Source: Acidimicrobiales bacterium (GTDB lineage: Bacteria > Actinomycetota > Acidimicrobiia > Acidimicrobiales > JADJXE01). Taken from it: a stretch of 64,000 bases of DNA. Location of the stretch: assembly GCA_016716005.1 (NCBI GenBank), contig JADJXE010000001.1, forward strand, positions 1,439,001 through 1,503,000. The letters are read 5' to 3'. Below, one piece after another: positions 34,638-42,960 of this stretch (positions are counted from its first letter, which is position 1; each line of letters begins with the position of its first letter). The translations under genes and the position numbers were made by a program. Below the pieces are notes generated by a model. It was not told where the DNA came from. It saw only the letters and a list, made by a program, of their open reading frames with translations, and did no database searches.

Positions 34638-35375
34638 CTAGCGACCCTCGAACCGCGGGGCCCGCTTCTCCCGGAAGGCGGCCACGCCCTCCTCCTTGTC
34701 GGCGCTCGACCACGCCGTCGTGATCGCCGCCGACAGCTCCGGGTCGGGCTCGCCCGGCGCGCTCAGGCGCTCGAGGGCCAGCTTGTGCCCGGCCACGGTG
34801 AGCGGCGCGTACCCGGTGATCTCGTCGGCCCAGGCCAGCGCCTCGGCCAGGCCACCCGGTCGCTGCACCAGCCCGAGGCGCAGCGCGTCGGCACCCGACA
34901 GCACCTCGGCCGCGAGCAGCATCGCCCGGGCCGGGGCGTGCCCGGCGAACAGCGAGAGGCGCTGCACGGTCCACTGGTCGACCATCAGCCCGAGCCGGGC
35001 CGCAGGGATCCCGAAGCGGGCGTCGGCGGTGGCCACCCGGAGGTCGCAGGCGACGGCCAGCTGGGTGCCGGCGCCGAGGGCGGGGCCCTCCACCGCGGCG
35101 ATGGTGGCGCACGGAAGCCGACCGAAGCCGGTGAGCACGCCGCGGAGCACCGCGGCGAAGGCCTCGTCCTCCACCCCGGTCAGGTCGGCCCCGGCGCAGA
35201 ACACGCCGTGGGCACCGGTGAGCACCACCGCCCGCGCCTCGCCCCGGGTGGCCTGGTCGAGGGCCGCGCCCAGCCGGTCGAGGGTGTCGTGGTCGAGGGC
35301 GTTGCGCCGCTCGGGCCGGTCGAGGGTGATCAGCAGCACCCGGTCGCCCGGACCGCGCCACTGGGTGTGGACCAC
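34638..35375 (-). CDS. Enoyl-CoA hydratase/isomerase family protein
   Basis: Crotonase-fold enzyme of 245 aa. The oxyanion-hole segments are LTGAHGVFCAGADLTG and VEGPALGAGTQLAVACD; LDRPERRNALDHDTL is the usual N-terminal strand-helix. One catalytic acidic residue position (Glu of classical ECH) is not obvious in GFGRLPCATI, so the reaction may be hydration, isomerisation or thioester hydrolysis. It lies 8 bases after the biotin-carrier gene on the same strand. Confidence 0.88.
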   Translation of the reverse strand: MVHTQWRGPGDRVLLITLDRPERRNALDHDTLDRLGAALDQATRGEARAVVLTGAHGVFCAGADLTGVEDEAFAAVLRGVLTGFGRLPCATIAAVEGPALGAGTQLAVACDLRVATADARFGIPAARLGLMVDQWTVQRLSLFAGHAPARAMLLAAEVLSGADALRLGLVQRPGGLAEALAWADEITGYAPLTVAGHKLALERLSAPGEPDPELSAAITTAWSSADKEEGVAAFREKRAPRFEGR

Positions 35376-35383
35376 GGGCGCGA

Positions 35384-35608
35384 TCAGCCCTCGGCCGGCT
35401 GGATCACGGCGACCACGTCACCCTCCTGCACCTGGTCGTCGGGCTGCACGCGCAGCTCGGCGACGGTGCCGGCGAGCGGGGCCAGCACCGGGATCTCCAT
35501 CTTCATCGACTCGAGGATGACGAGCTCGTCGCCCTCGTCGACGACCGCCCCCACCTCGGTGCGGACCTGCCACACGTTGGCGGCGATCTCGGCTCGGACC
35601 TGGGCCAC
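35384..35608 (-). CDS. Biotinylated carrier protein (BCCP-like, TB7.3-type)
   Basis: A 74-aa stand-alone biotinyl domain. The biotin lysine is in LESMKMEIPV, followed by the half-barrel LAPLAGTVAELRVQ and GDVVAVIQP. Free-standing small carriers such as M. tuberculosis TB7.3 (Rv3221c) serve acyl-CoA carboxylases. A carboxyltransferase is encoded 1.4 kb away (36992-38572) in another transcript; no biotin carboxylase gene is in the window, so the third component lies elsewhere. Confidence 0.93.
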   Translation of the reverse strand: MAQVRAEIAANVWQVRTEVGAVVDEGDELVILESMKMEIPVLAPLAGTVAELRVQPDDQVQEGDVVAVIQPAEG

Positions 35609-35688
35609 GGCCCCTCCCTGGACGCTCGGACGAACGGGCCGGAACCCTAACCGCTACCCTCCGCGGGTCCGCCAGGGGGAGGTGCCGC

Positions 35689-36489
35689 ATGGAGCTCATC
35701 GGGAAGCGGGTGCTGGTCACCGGGGCGTCGCGGGGCATCGGCGAGGCCACCGCCCGCCGGTTCGCGGCGGTCGGCGCCACCGTGGCGCTGGCGGCCCGCT
35801 CGGCCGACGCCATCGCCGCCCTGGCCGCCGAGTTCGGCGGCACCGCCCACCCGGTCGACCTCGCCGAACCCGCCCAGGTCGACGGCTTCGTGGCCCGGGT
35901 GGAGCGGGAGGCCGGCGGCCCGGTCGACGTGCTGGTGAACAACGCCGGCGTGGAGCTGACCGGGCCGTTCACCGCCACGGCTCCCGACGACATCCAGCGG
36001 CTCTACCAGCTGAACCTCGTCACCCCGGTGCAGCTGTGCCACCAGGCCATCCCCCGCATGACCGAGCGGGGCGGCGGGCGCATCGTGAACGTGTCGTCGG
36101 CCGCGGCCAGCGTGGCCACCGCCGGCATCGTCGCCTACGCCTCCAGCAAGGCCGGCCTGTCCTCGTTCGCCCGCGCCCTCGACCTCGAGCTGCTGGGCAC
36201 GCCCGTGAAGACCGTCCTGGTCGAGATCGGCTTCGTGCCCACCGAGATGGTCGACCAGCTCGAGGGCTACGAGCCCAGCCGGCGGGCACGCGAGCGCCTG
36301 GGCCGGCTCCGCCTGTCGGTCGACATCCCCGTCGTCAAGGTGGCCGACGCCATCGTCGCGGCCGTGATCGCCGACCGGCGACGGGTCCGGCTCCCCCTGC
36401 GGGCCGCCGTCTGGCCGGCCTGGATGGAGGTGCCGCAGCGGGCCGCCGACCTGTTCCTGCACGGCGTGCCCCGTCGCCCTACCACCTGA
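35689..36489 (+). CDS. Short-chain dehydrogenase/reductase
   Basis: NAD(P)-dependent oxidoreductase of 266 aa, classical SDR: GASRGIGEATARRF (nucleotide-binding TGxxxGxG variant), LVNNAGVEL, catalytic serine in VSSAAASVA and YxxxK in YASSKAG. The substrate is unknown; the neighbours are acyl-CoA enzymes, so a hydroxyacyl or lipid substrate is plausible. It diverges from the biotin-carrier gene by 80 bases and converges on the YbaK gene with 7 bases between stops. Confidence 0.92.
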   Translation: MELIGKRVLVTGASRGIGEATARRFAAVGATVALAARSADAIAALAAEFGGTAHPVDLAEPAQVDGFVARVEREAGGPVDVLVNNAGVELTGPFTATAPDDIQRLYQLNLVTPVQLCHQAIPRMTERGGGRIVNVSSAAASVATAGIVAYASSKAGLSSFARALDLELLGTPVKTVLVEIGFVPTEMVDQLEGYEPSRRARERLGRLRLSVDIPVVKVADAIVAAVIADRRRVRLPLRAAVWPAWMEVPQRAADLFLHGVPRRPTT

Positions 36490-36496
36490 CCGTCGC

Positions 36497-36982
36497 TCAG
36501 CGTGCGATCGGGGCGACGACCGCGCCGGCGAGGCGCACCAGGTCGGCCGGCGCCAGCTCGACCTCCAGGCCCCGGCGCCCCCCGCTCACGAACACCGTGG
36601 GGTGATCGAGGGCCGACGCGTCGACCACCGCCGGCAGCCGGCGGCGCTGGCCCAGCGGGCTGATGCCGCCCACCACGTAGCCGGTGGCCCGCTCGGCCCG
36701 CTCCGGCCCGGCCAGCTCGGCCCGCTTGCCACCCGCGGCGGCCGCCAGCGCCTTCAGGTCGAGCGACCGGTCGACGGGCACGACGCCCAGGGTGGGGCGG
36801 CCGTCCACCTCGGCGACGAGGGTCTTGAGCACGCGGGCCGGGTCGACCCCCATCGCGGCGGCTGCGGCCATCCCGTGGCCCACCGGGCCCCGACCGGCGC
36901 CTGCCGCGGGGACCTCGTGGAGCGTGTGGGGCACGCCGGCGCGCCGGGCCGCGTCGGTGGCCGGGGTCCCTCTGCCTGCCAC
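36497..36982 (-). CDS. ybaK: YbaK/EbsC-type aminoacyl-tRNA deacylase
   Basis: Protein of 161 aa of the YbaK/ProX family, which hydrolyses misacylated Cys-tRNA(Pro) or Ala-tRNA(Pro). The signature lysine is in RVLKTLVAEVDG, and TGYVVGGISPLGQRRRLP is the conserved GGxSPxG loop of YbaK. It follows the carboxyltransferase gene by 9 bases on the same strand. The gene order is probably incidental to its role in translation quality control. Confidence 0.9.
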   Translation of the reverse strand: MAGRGTPATDAARRAGVPHTLHEVPAAGAGRGPVGHGMAAAAAMGVDPARVLKTLVAEVDGRPTLGVVPVDRSLDLKALAAAAGGKRAELAGPERAERATGYVVGGISPLGQRRRLPAVVDASALDHPTVFVSGGRRGLEVELAPADLVRLAGAVVAPIAR

Positions 36983-36991
36983 CGCCTCGGC

Positions 36992-38572
36992 TCAGACGGG
37001 GAGCACGCCGTGCTTGCGCCAGGGTCGGTCGAGGGTCTTGGTGGCCGACACCTGCAAGCCGCGCCAGATCGCCAGCCGGGTGTCGGCCGGGTCGATCACG
37101 TCGTCGACCTGGGCCCAGCCGGCCGCGATGTACGGGTCGATTGTCGAGCGGATCTGCTCGGCCAGCTCGAGCCGTCTGGCCGTGCGCTGCTGCTCGTCGG
37201 GCATCGCTTCCAGGGCCTTGCGGTGGATGATGTTCACCGCGCCGTCCGGCCCCATCACCGAGATCTCGGCGGTGGGCCAGATGGCGACGTAGTCGGCCTC
37301 GTACGCGGTGCCGTTCATCACGAAGTAGCCGGCGCCGTAGGCCTTCCGCAGCACGATCGTGACCTTGGGGACCGTGGCCTCGGAGATGGCGTACAGCATC
37401 TTGGCCCCGTGGCGGATGATGCCCTGCTTCTCCACGGCCGATCCCACGATGAAGCCGGGGACGTCCTGCAGGAACACGAGCGGGATGCCGAACGCGTCGC
37501 ACAGCCACACGAAGCGCGCCGCCTTGTCGGCCGAGTTCACGTCGAGCGCACCGCCGAGCACCATCGGCTGGCTCCCCACGATGCCCACCGGCTGCCCGCC
37601 GACGCGGGCCAGCCCGGTCACCACGTTGCGAGCCCACGACGGCTTCATCGGGAAGAACTCGCCGTCGTCGACGACGGCCCGGATCACCTTGTTCATGTCG
37701 TACGCCCGCCGGGGAGCGGTCGGCACGATGTCGTAGAGCTCCTCCACCCGGCGGTCCACCGGGTCGCTGGTGGGCCTGACGGGCGGTGCCTCCCGGTTGT
37801 GGCTCGGGAAGAAGCCGAGGTAGGCGCGAACGGTGGCCAGGCACTCGTGGTCGTCGGCCACCTCGAGGTCGGCCACACCGCTCACCCTGGTGTGCACGTC
37901 GGAGCCGCCCATCTCCTCCTCGGAGACGTCCTCGCCGGTGGCGGCCTTCACCAGGTGCCGGCCGCCCAGGGCCATCGAGCTGGTGCCCTTCACCATGGGG
38001 ATGAAGTCGGCCAGGGCAGGGATGTAGGCGGTGCCGGCCGAGCAGTGGCCGAGCATGGCGGCCACCTGGGGGACCACCCCGCTCATCACCACCTGCTCGC
38101 GGAAGAGGGCGCCGGCCTGGGCGAAGGTGGAGCCCACCGCGGTCTGGATGCGGGCGCCGGCCGAGTCGAGGAGCCACACGATCGGGATCCGCTGGCGGAG
38201 GGCCAGCTCGCGCATGCGCGCGGTCTTGTGCTCCCCCACCGCGCCCATCGAGCCGGCCATCACCGTGAAGTCGTAGGCGCACACGGCCACCCGCCGGCCG
38301 TCGATCCGCCCGACGCCGGCCACCATGCCGTCGGCGGCCAGGTAGCCCTTGTCGGCCAGGGCGGGGTCCATCGAGTCGGCCAGCTGGCCGTACTCCACGA
38401 ACGAACCGGGGTCGAGGAGCAGGTCGATGCGCTCGCGCACCGGCAGCTTGCCCATCTCCCGCTGGCGGGCGACCCGCTCGGGGCCACCCATGCCCGTCGC
38501 CCGCTCCCGGCGCGACGCGAGGTCGTCGACGAGCGGCTTCCACTCGTGGAGCTCGGGGTGCTGCTGGGTCAT
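36992..38572 (-). CDS. Acyl-CoA carboxylase carboxyltransferase (beta) subunit
   Basis: Biotin-dependent carboxyltransferase of 526 aa with the two crotonase-like halves. Oxyanion-hole motifs are visible in both: AGSMGAVGEHKT and CSAGTAYIPAL in the first, GFIVGSAVEKQGIIRHGAK and RKAYGAGYFVMNG in the second. It transfers carboxylate from biotin to an acyl-CoA such as propionyl- or methylcrotonyl-CoA; the substrate cannot be fixed. It lies four bases after an enoyl-CoA hydratase gene and nine before ybaK. Confidence 0.94.
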   Translation of the reverse strand: MTQQHPELHEWKPLVDDLASRRERATGMGGPERVARQREMGKLPVRERIDLLLDPGSFVEYGQLADSMDPALADKGYLAADGMVAGVGRIDGRRVAVCAYDFTVMAGSMGAVGEHKTARMRELALRQRIPIVWLLDSAGARIQTAVGSTFAQAGALFREQVVMSGVVPQVAAMLGHCSAGTAYIPALADFIPMVKGTSSMALGGRHLVKAATGEDVSEEEMGGSDVHTRVSGVADLEVADDHECLATVRAYLGFFPSHNREAPPVRPTSDPVDRRVEELYDIVPTAPRRAYDMNKVIRAVVDDGEFFPMKPSWARNVVTGLARVGGQPVGIVGSQPMVLGGALDVNSADKAARFVWLCDAFGIPLVFLQDVPGFIVGSAVEKQGIIRHGAKMLYAISEATVPKVTIVLRKAYGAGYFVMNGTAYEADYVAIWPTAEISVMGPDGAVNIIHRKALEAMPDEQQRTARRLELAEQIRSTIDPYIAAGWAQVDDVIDPADTRLAIWRGLQVSATKTLDRPWRKHGVLPV

Positions 38573-38576
38573 CGGG

Positions 38577-39368
38577 CTACCTCCCCTTCCACACCGGGCT
38601 GCGCTTCTCGGCGAAGGCCGCGATGCCCTCGGCCGCGTCCTCCGTCTGGCTCGTCACCGTGAGCATCGGGTGGAGCAGGCGCAGCGCGTCCTCGGCCGCC
38701 TGGTCCCAGACCGCGTAGAACGAGTCGCGGCCGAGCTTCACGATCGCCGGCGACTTGGCGGCGAGGGTGCCGGCCAGCTCGCCCGTCGCCGCGTCGAGCT
38801 CGTCGACGGGCACGACCCGGGTCACGAACCCGATCCGCTCGGCCTCCTCGGCATCCACGCGCCGGCCCGTCAGCATCAGCTCGAGCGCCCTCTTCGGCGG
38901 CATCGAGCGCACGAGGGGCACCGTGATCATGTAGGGCCACAGCCCCACGTCGATCTCGGGCGTGCCGAACACCGCGTCGCGGGCCGCGATCACGAGGTCG
39001 CAGGCGAGCGCCAGGCCGAACCCACCGGCCAGGGCGTAGCCCTGCACCCGGGCGATGGTCGGCTTGCCCAGCTCCCACAGGTCGCGGAAGAGGCGGGCCA
39101 GCTCGCCCCGGGCGTCGTGGAGCTGCGCGTAGCCGGCGCCCTCGGCCATCCCGCTGAGGTCGGCGCCGGCGCAGAAGGCCCGGTCGCCGGCGCCGGTGAG
39201 GACCACCACCCGCACCTCGGGGTCGGCCTTGGCCTGCGCCAGCGCGCGGCGCAGCTCGCTCATCACCGTCCACGACAGGGCGTTGCGGCGCTCGGGACGG
39301 TTGATCGTGACGGTGGCGACGTGGTCGAACACCCGGTACAGCAGCTGGTCGAACTCCCCCCCGGTCAT
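38577..39368 (-). CDS. Enoyl-CoA hydratase/isomerase family protein
   Basis: Crotonase-family enzyme of 263 aa: INRPERRNALSWTVM, LTGAGDRAFCAGADLSG, RVQGYALAGGFGLALACD and the typical C-terminal FAEKRSPVWKGR. It starts the echA-accD-ybaK group. A role in beta-oxidation or branched amino acid catabolism with the adjacent carboxyltransferase is likely. The start ATG 39368 is 44 bases from the divergent glycosyltransferase gene. Confidence 0.92.
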   Translation of the reverse strand: MTGGEFDQLLYRVFDHVATVTINRPERRNALSWTVMSELRRALAQAKADPEVRVVVLTGAGDRAFCAGADLSGMAEGAGYAQLHDARGELARLFRDLWELGKPTIARVQGYALAGGFGLALACDLVIAARDAVFGTPEIDVGLWPYMITVPLVRSMPPKRALELMLTGRRVDAEEAERIGFVTRVVPVDELDAATGELAGTLAAKSPAIVKLGRDSFYAVWDQAAEDALRLLHPMLTVTSQTEDAAEGIAAFAEKRSPVWKGR

Positions 39369-39412
39369 GGGCGCACGGTACCCGAGCCCGTGCCCGGTAC
39401 GGTCCCCGATCG

Positions 39413-40444
39413 ATGGCGACGGTGGCGATCGTGTCGTTCCGGTTGGGGCACACCGACGGCGTCTCGATCGTCGCAGCCCACTGGCAGCGCTCGCTCGAGC
39501 AGCTCGGCTTCACGGCGGTGACCGTCGCCGGCGAGGGCGGGGTCGACCGCACCGTGCCCGGCCTGGCCCTCGGGGCCCCGGTCCCGCCCACCGCCGGCGA
39601 GGTCGCCGCGGCCCTCGCCGACGCCGACCTCGTGGTCGTCGAGAACGTCCTCACGATCCCCATGAACCTGCCCGCGTCCCGCGTGCTCGCCGGGGTGCTG
39701 CGCGGGCGGCCGGCGATCCTCCACCACCACGACCCGCCCTGGCAGCGGGAGCGCTTCGCCCACGTCACCGAGCTGCCACCCGACGACCCGGCGTGGCGCC
39801 ACGTCACCATCAACGAGCTCACCCGCCGGCAGCTCGCCGGCCGGGGCATCCGGGCCACCACCGTGTACAACGGGTTCGACGTCCACGAGCCGCCCGGCGA
39901 CCGGGCGGCCACGCGCCGGGCGCTCGGCGTCGGCGAGCACGAGCCGCTCCTCCTGCACCCGGTGCGGGCCATCGCCCGCAAGAACGTGCCCGGCGCGCTG
40001 GCCCTCGCCGAGGCGGTCGGGGGCGTGTACTGGCTCCTCGGCCCGGCCGAGGAGGGCTACGGCCCCGAGCTGGCCCGCCACCTGGGAGCGGCCCGGTGCC
40101 GGGTGCTGCGAGGCCTCGGCGACCGCCCGCTGGCCGACGCCTACGCGGCCTGCGACGCGGTGCTGTTCCCCTCGACGTGGGAGGGGTTCGGCAACCCGCC
40201 GATCGAGGCCGCCATCCACCGCCGCCAGGCCGTGGTGGGCACCTACCCGATCGCGGCCGAGGTGCTGGCGCTCGGGTTCCGCTTCCTCCCCGACGCCGAC
40301 CCCGCGCCGCTGGCCGCGTGGCTGGCGCACCCCGACCCGGTGCTCCTCGACGAGCACCGCCGACTGGCGGTCCGCCACTTCTCGCTCGAGCGGGTGACGG
40401 CGAACCTGGAGCTGCTCCTCGACGAGGCAGGATGGCTGCCGTGA
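39413..40444 (+). CDS. GT4-like glycosyltransferase
   Basis: Protein of 343 aa with the GT-B plan. The N-terminal half has IVSFRLGHTDGVSIVAAHWQ and the C-terminal nucleotide-sugar domain ends with DAVLFPSTWEGFGNPPIEAA, which holds the ExxxxxxxE signature of the GT4 family. HPVRAIARKNVPGAL is the donor-binding loop. The sugar and acceptor are unknown. No signal or membrane segment. A small membrane protein gene overlaps its end. Confidence 0.88.
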   Translation: MATVAIVSFRLGHTDGVSIVAAHWQRSLEQLGFTAVTVAGEGGVDRTVPGLALGAPVPPTAGEVAAALADADLVVVENVLTIPMNLPASRVLAGVLRGRPAILHHHDPPWQRERFAHVTELPPDDPAWRHVTINELTRRQLAGRGIRATTVYNGFDVHEPPGDRAATRRALGVGEHEPLLLHPVRAIARKNVPGALALAEAVGGVYWLLGPAEEGYGPELARHLGAARCRVLRGLGDRPLADAYAACDAVLFPSTWEGFGNPPIEAAIHRRQAVVGTYPIAAEVLALGFRFLPDADPAPLAAWLAHPDPVLLDEHRRLAVRHFSLERVTANLELLLDEAGWLP

Positions 40445-40704
40445 GCGATCCGTCGGCCGACCCGGTGCGCGCCCAGCGCGCCCGGATGGCCAGCCTGGCG
40501 TCGTACGGCCAGCGCATCGGCTACCTGCTGTTCGGCGTGGCCGTCACCGTGTTCGTGCTGGGTTTCATCGTCGGCTTCACCTCGGCGCTCGTCACCGTGA
40601 TCGTCGCGAGCCTGGTGGTGGGCTCGGTGATCCTCGCCCCCGCCATCGTGGTGGGCTACGCGGCCAGGGCGGCCGAGCGCGAGGACCGCGAGCGGGGCCT
40701 GTAG
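40432..40704 (+). CDS. Small two-helix membrane protein
   Basis: Protein of 90 aa with an N-terminal cytosolic segment, a helix pair (YLLFGVAVTVFVLGFIVGF and LVTVIVASLVVGSVILAPAIVVG) and a charged tail (ARAAEREDRERGL). Not recognised. ATG 40432 has GAGG upstream and overlaps the glycosyltransferase gene; GTG 40441 (GTGA with the stop) is an alternative. Close coupling suggests it serves the glycosyltransferase, but this is inference. Confidence 0.75.
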   Translation: MAAVSDPSADPVRAQRARMASLASYGQRIGYLLFGVAVTVFVLGFIVGFTSALVTVIVASLVVGSVILAPAIVVGYAARAAEREDRERGL

Positions 40705-40735
40705 CGCGGCGACCGCACGGCCCGCCCGCCCGGGA

Positions 40736-41191
40736 TCACGTGGGACGACCCCGGGGAGCCCACCGGTACGTCGTCCACCCCTCCACGGGAGCGGCCCCGA
40801 GCGATCGGTAGAAGCCGCTCGCCGGTTCGTTCCAGTCGAGCACGGCCCACTCCGTCCGGCCGTCGGTGCGCGCCCGCAGCGCCTCGAGCAGCGCCCGGCC
40901 GTGCCCCGCGCCGCGGTGGTCGGGCCGCACGAAGAGGTCCTCGAGCCAGATGCCGGGCCGGCCCAGGAACGTGGAGAAGGTGCGGAACCAGAGGGCGAAG
41001 CCGACCACGTCGCCGCGGCTGTCGTCGGTCGCCAGCAGCACCCGGGCCGCGGGCTCGGGCCCGAACAGGTGTCGGGCGACCTCGCCGGCCTCGAGCGCGA
41101 CCTCGTGCTCGAGGCGCTCGTACGCGGCCAGCTCGCGGATGAGCGACACGATCTCGGCCAGGTCGTCGGGTCGGGCGTCGCGGATCGCCAT
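40736..41191 (-). CDS. GNAT-family N-acetyltransferase
   Basis: Protein of 151 aa. The acetyl-CoA site is in VRPDHRGAGHGRALLEAL (motif RxxGxG/A), the strand before it is IWLEDLFV and the C-terminal motif is WNEPASGFYRSLGA. These match the YjaB/diamine acetyltransferase-like group, which includes polyamine and thialysine acetyltransferases. The start at ATG 41191 drops a 13-residue extension with no similarity. Converges on the small membrane protein gene. Confidence 0.9.
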   Translation of the reverse strand: MAIRDARPDDLAEIVSLIRELAAYERLEHEVALEAGEVARHLFGPEPAARVLLATDDSRGDVVGFALWFRTFSTFLGRPGIWLEDLFVRPDHRGAGHGRALLEALRARTDGRTEWAVLDWNEPASGFYRSLGAAPVEGWTTYRWAPRGRPT

Positions 41192-41249
41192 GACCCCCGA
41201 CGCTACGGGCCCCCTTCGGCTTGCCTGCACCGACGCGACCGGCGCACGG

Positions 41250-42104
41250 TCACCCGGGCGCGCGGAGCACCAGGTAGAGGAACGCCGCGATGCGCGGCAC
41301 GATGGCGTCGGCGTACACCTGGTAGAGGCCGTGGCCGGCCCCCTCGAAGCTCACCAGGTCGGCCACCAGGCCCGCCGCCCCGGCCCGGGCGACCGTGCCG
41401 ACGGCCAGCCGGTACGGCACCGTGGCGTCGGCCGTGCCGTGGAACAGCAGCACCGGCGGGTCGCCCGGGCCGATGGAGCCCACGTCGGTGGCCGTGCCCG
41501 AGATGGAGACGGCCGCCTGCACCGCCGACGACACCCCGGGCGTTCCGCTGTCGCCCGGGTCGTGGGACCGGTAGGCCACGTTGAGCGCCGTGATGGCCCC
41601 GGCCGACGACCCCCCGACGGCGATCCGGTCGGGGTCGACGCGCAACCCGGCGGCGTGGGCCCGCACCCAGCGCACCGCGGCCTGGGCGTCGTGCTGCGCG
41701 TCGAGCACGGCCCGCCCGCAGGTGGGGGTGGGTGCCGCGAACGCGCACGACCCGCCCTGCAGCAGCCGGTAGTCGATCGAGGCGGTGACGTAGCCCTTCC
41801 GCGCGAACCTGAGCGCCAGGTCGACCGTGTTCGGGTTGGTGCGGGTGCCGGCCGTGAACCCGCCGCCGTGCACCCAGACGATCGCCGGGCGGGCCGCAGC
41901 GGTGTCGCCGGCCGGCTGGTACAGGTCGAGCACGAGGTCGACCGGCCGGCCCGACTGCTCCACGGCCCGGCCGTACACGATCCCGCGGCTCACCTCGACG
42001 TCGGCGAAGGCGTCGTCCCAGTAGCGACAGCCGGTGACGGTGACGGTGCCGGCCACGGCCGCGAGGAGGAGCAGGGCGCCGGCGACGAGACGCGGTGTCC
42101 GCAC
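41250..42104 (-). CDS. Alpha/beta hydrolase lipoprotein (esterase)
   Basis: Protein of 284 aa with an N-terminal lipoprotein signal (VTGC, cysteine near residue 26). The hydrolase core has the oxyanion loop VWVHGGGFTAG, the nucleophile GGSSAGAI, the acid in HGTADATVPY and the histidine in GAGHGLY. This is the hormone-sensitive-lipase or BD-FAE-like esterase type. It would be anchored outside the membrane. Start at GTG 42104. It diverges from a methyltransferase gene with a short shared upstream region of about 33 bases. Confidence 0.88.
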   Translation of the reverse strand: MRTPRLVAGALLLLAAVAGTVTVTGCRYWDDAFADVEVSRGIVYGRAVEQSGRPVDLVLDLYQPAGDTAAARPAIVWVHGGGFTAGTRTNPNTVDLALRFARKGYVTASIDYRLLQGGSCAFAAPTPTCGRAVLDAQHDAQAAVRWVRAHAAGLRVDPDRIAVGGSSAGAITALNVAYRSHDPGDSGTPGVSSAVQAAVSISGTATDVGSIGPGDPPVLLFHGTADATVPYRLAVGTVARAGAAGLVADLVSFEGAGHGLYQVYADAIVPRIAAFLYLVLRAPG

Positions 42105-42137
42105 GGGCCCAGTCTGCCCCCTGCCATGATCCCCCTG

Positions 42138-42923
42138 ATGGCCGATGCTGAGGGGCATCTCAGGAGCGGCGACCACGTCCGGCGGAACCGCGAGGCGTGG
42201 GACGGCTACGCCGCCGGCTACGCGGCCGCGGGTGAGCGGGCCTGGGCGGCCGGCGAGCCCACCTGGGGCATCTTCGGCTCCCCGGAGAGCGAGGTGGGGC
42301 TCCTGCCCGAGCGGCTCGACGGCCTCCGGGCGGTGGAGCTCGGCTGCGGCACCGCCTACGTGTCGGCGTGGCTGGCCCGCCGTGGGGCCCGAACCGTCGG
42401 CCTCGACGGCTCGTCGGCCCAGCTGGCCACGGCGGCGCGCCTGCAGGCCCGGCACGGTCTGCGCTTCCCGCTCGTGCACGCCGACGCCGAGCGGGCGCCG
42501 CTGCGGGGCGGCTCGTTCGACCTCGCGGTCTCCGAGTACGGCGCCGCCATCTGGTGCGACCCCTACCGCTGGATCCCCGAGGCGGCCCGGCTGCTCCGGC
42601 CGGGCGGCCGCCTCGCCTTCCTCGGCAACGCCAGCCTGCTGATGCTGTGCGTCCCCGACGAGGACGGCGCCGCCGCGGAGACGTGGCTGCGCCGGCCCCA
42701 GCGCGGCATGCACCGCTTCGAGTGGCCCGATGACCCGGCCGTCGAGTTCCACCTGAGCCACGGCGACATGCTCCGGCTGCTGCGGGCCAGCGGCTTCGAG
42801 GTGGAGGACCTGGTCGAGGTGTACCCACCCGAGGGCGCCACGACGCGCTACCCCTTCGTCACCCGGGAGTGGGCCGAGCAGTGGCCGTGCGAGGAGGTCT
42901 GGAAGGCCCGCAAGCGAGGCTGA
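42138..42923 (+). CDS. Class I SAM-dependent methyltransferase
   Basis: Protein of 261 aa. The SAM-binding motif I is AVELGCGTAYVSAWLA, motif II is VGLDGSSAQL, and LVHADAERAPLRGGSFDLAVSEYGA leads into RLLRPGGRLAF. It is a Methyltransf_11-type enzyme of unknown substrate. An ATG at 42126 is an alternative start. Nothing in its neighbours points to a substrate. Confidence 0.9.
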   Translation: MADAEGHLRSGDHVRRNREAWDGYAAGYAAAGERAWAAGEPTWGIFGSPESEVGLLPERLDGLRAVELGCGTAYVSAWLARRGARTVGLDGSSAQLATAARLQARHGLRFPLVHADAERAPLRGGSFDLAVSEYGAAIWCDPYRWIPEAARLLRPGGRLAFLGNASLLMLCVPDEDGAAAETWLRRPQRGMHRFEWPDDPAVEFHLSHGDMLRLLRASGFEVEDLVEVYPPEGATTRYPFVTREWAEQWPCEEVWKARKRG

Positions 42924-42960
42924 CCCCGCTCCGGCGGCCGGCCACGTAGGGTCGCCGCCC

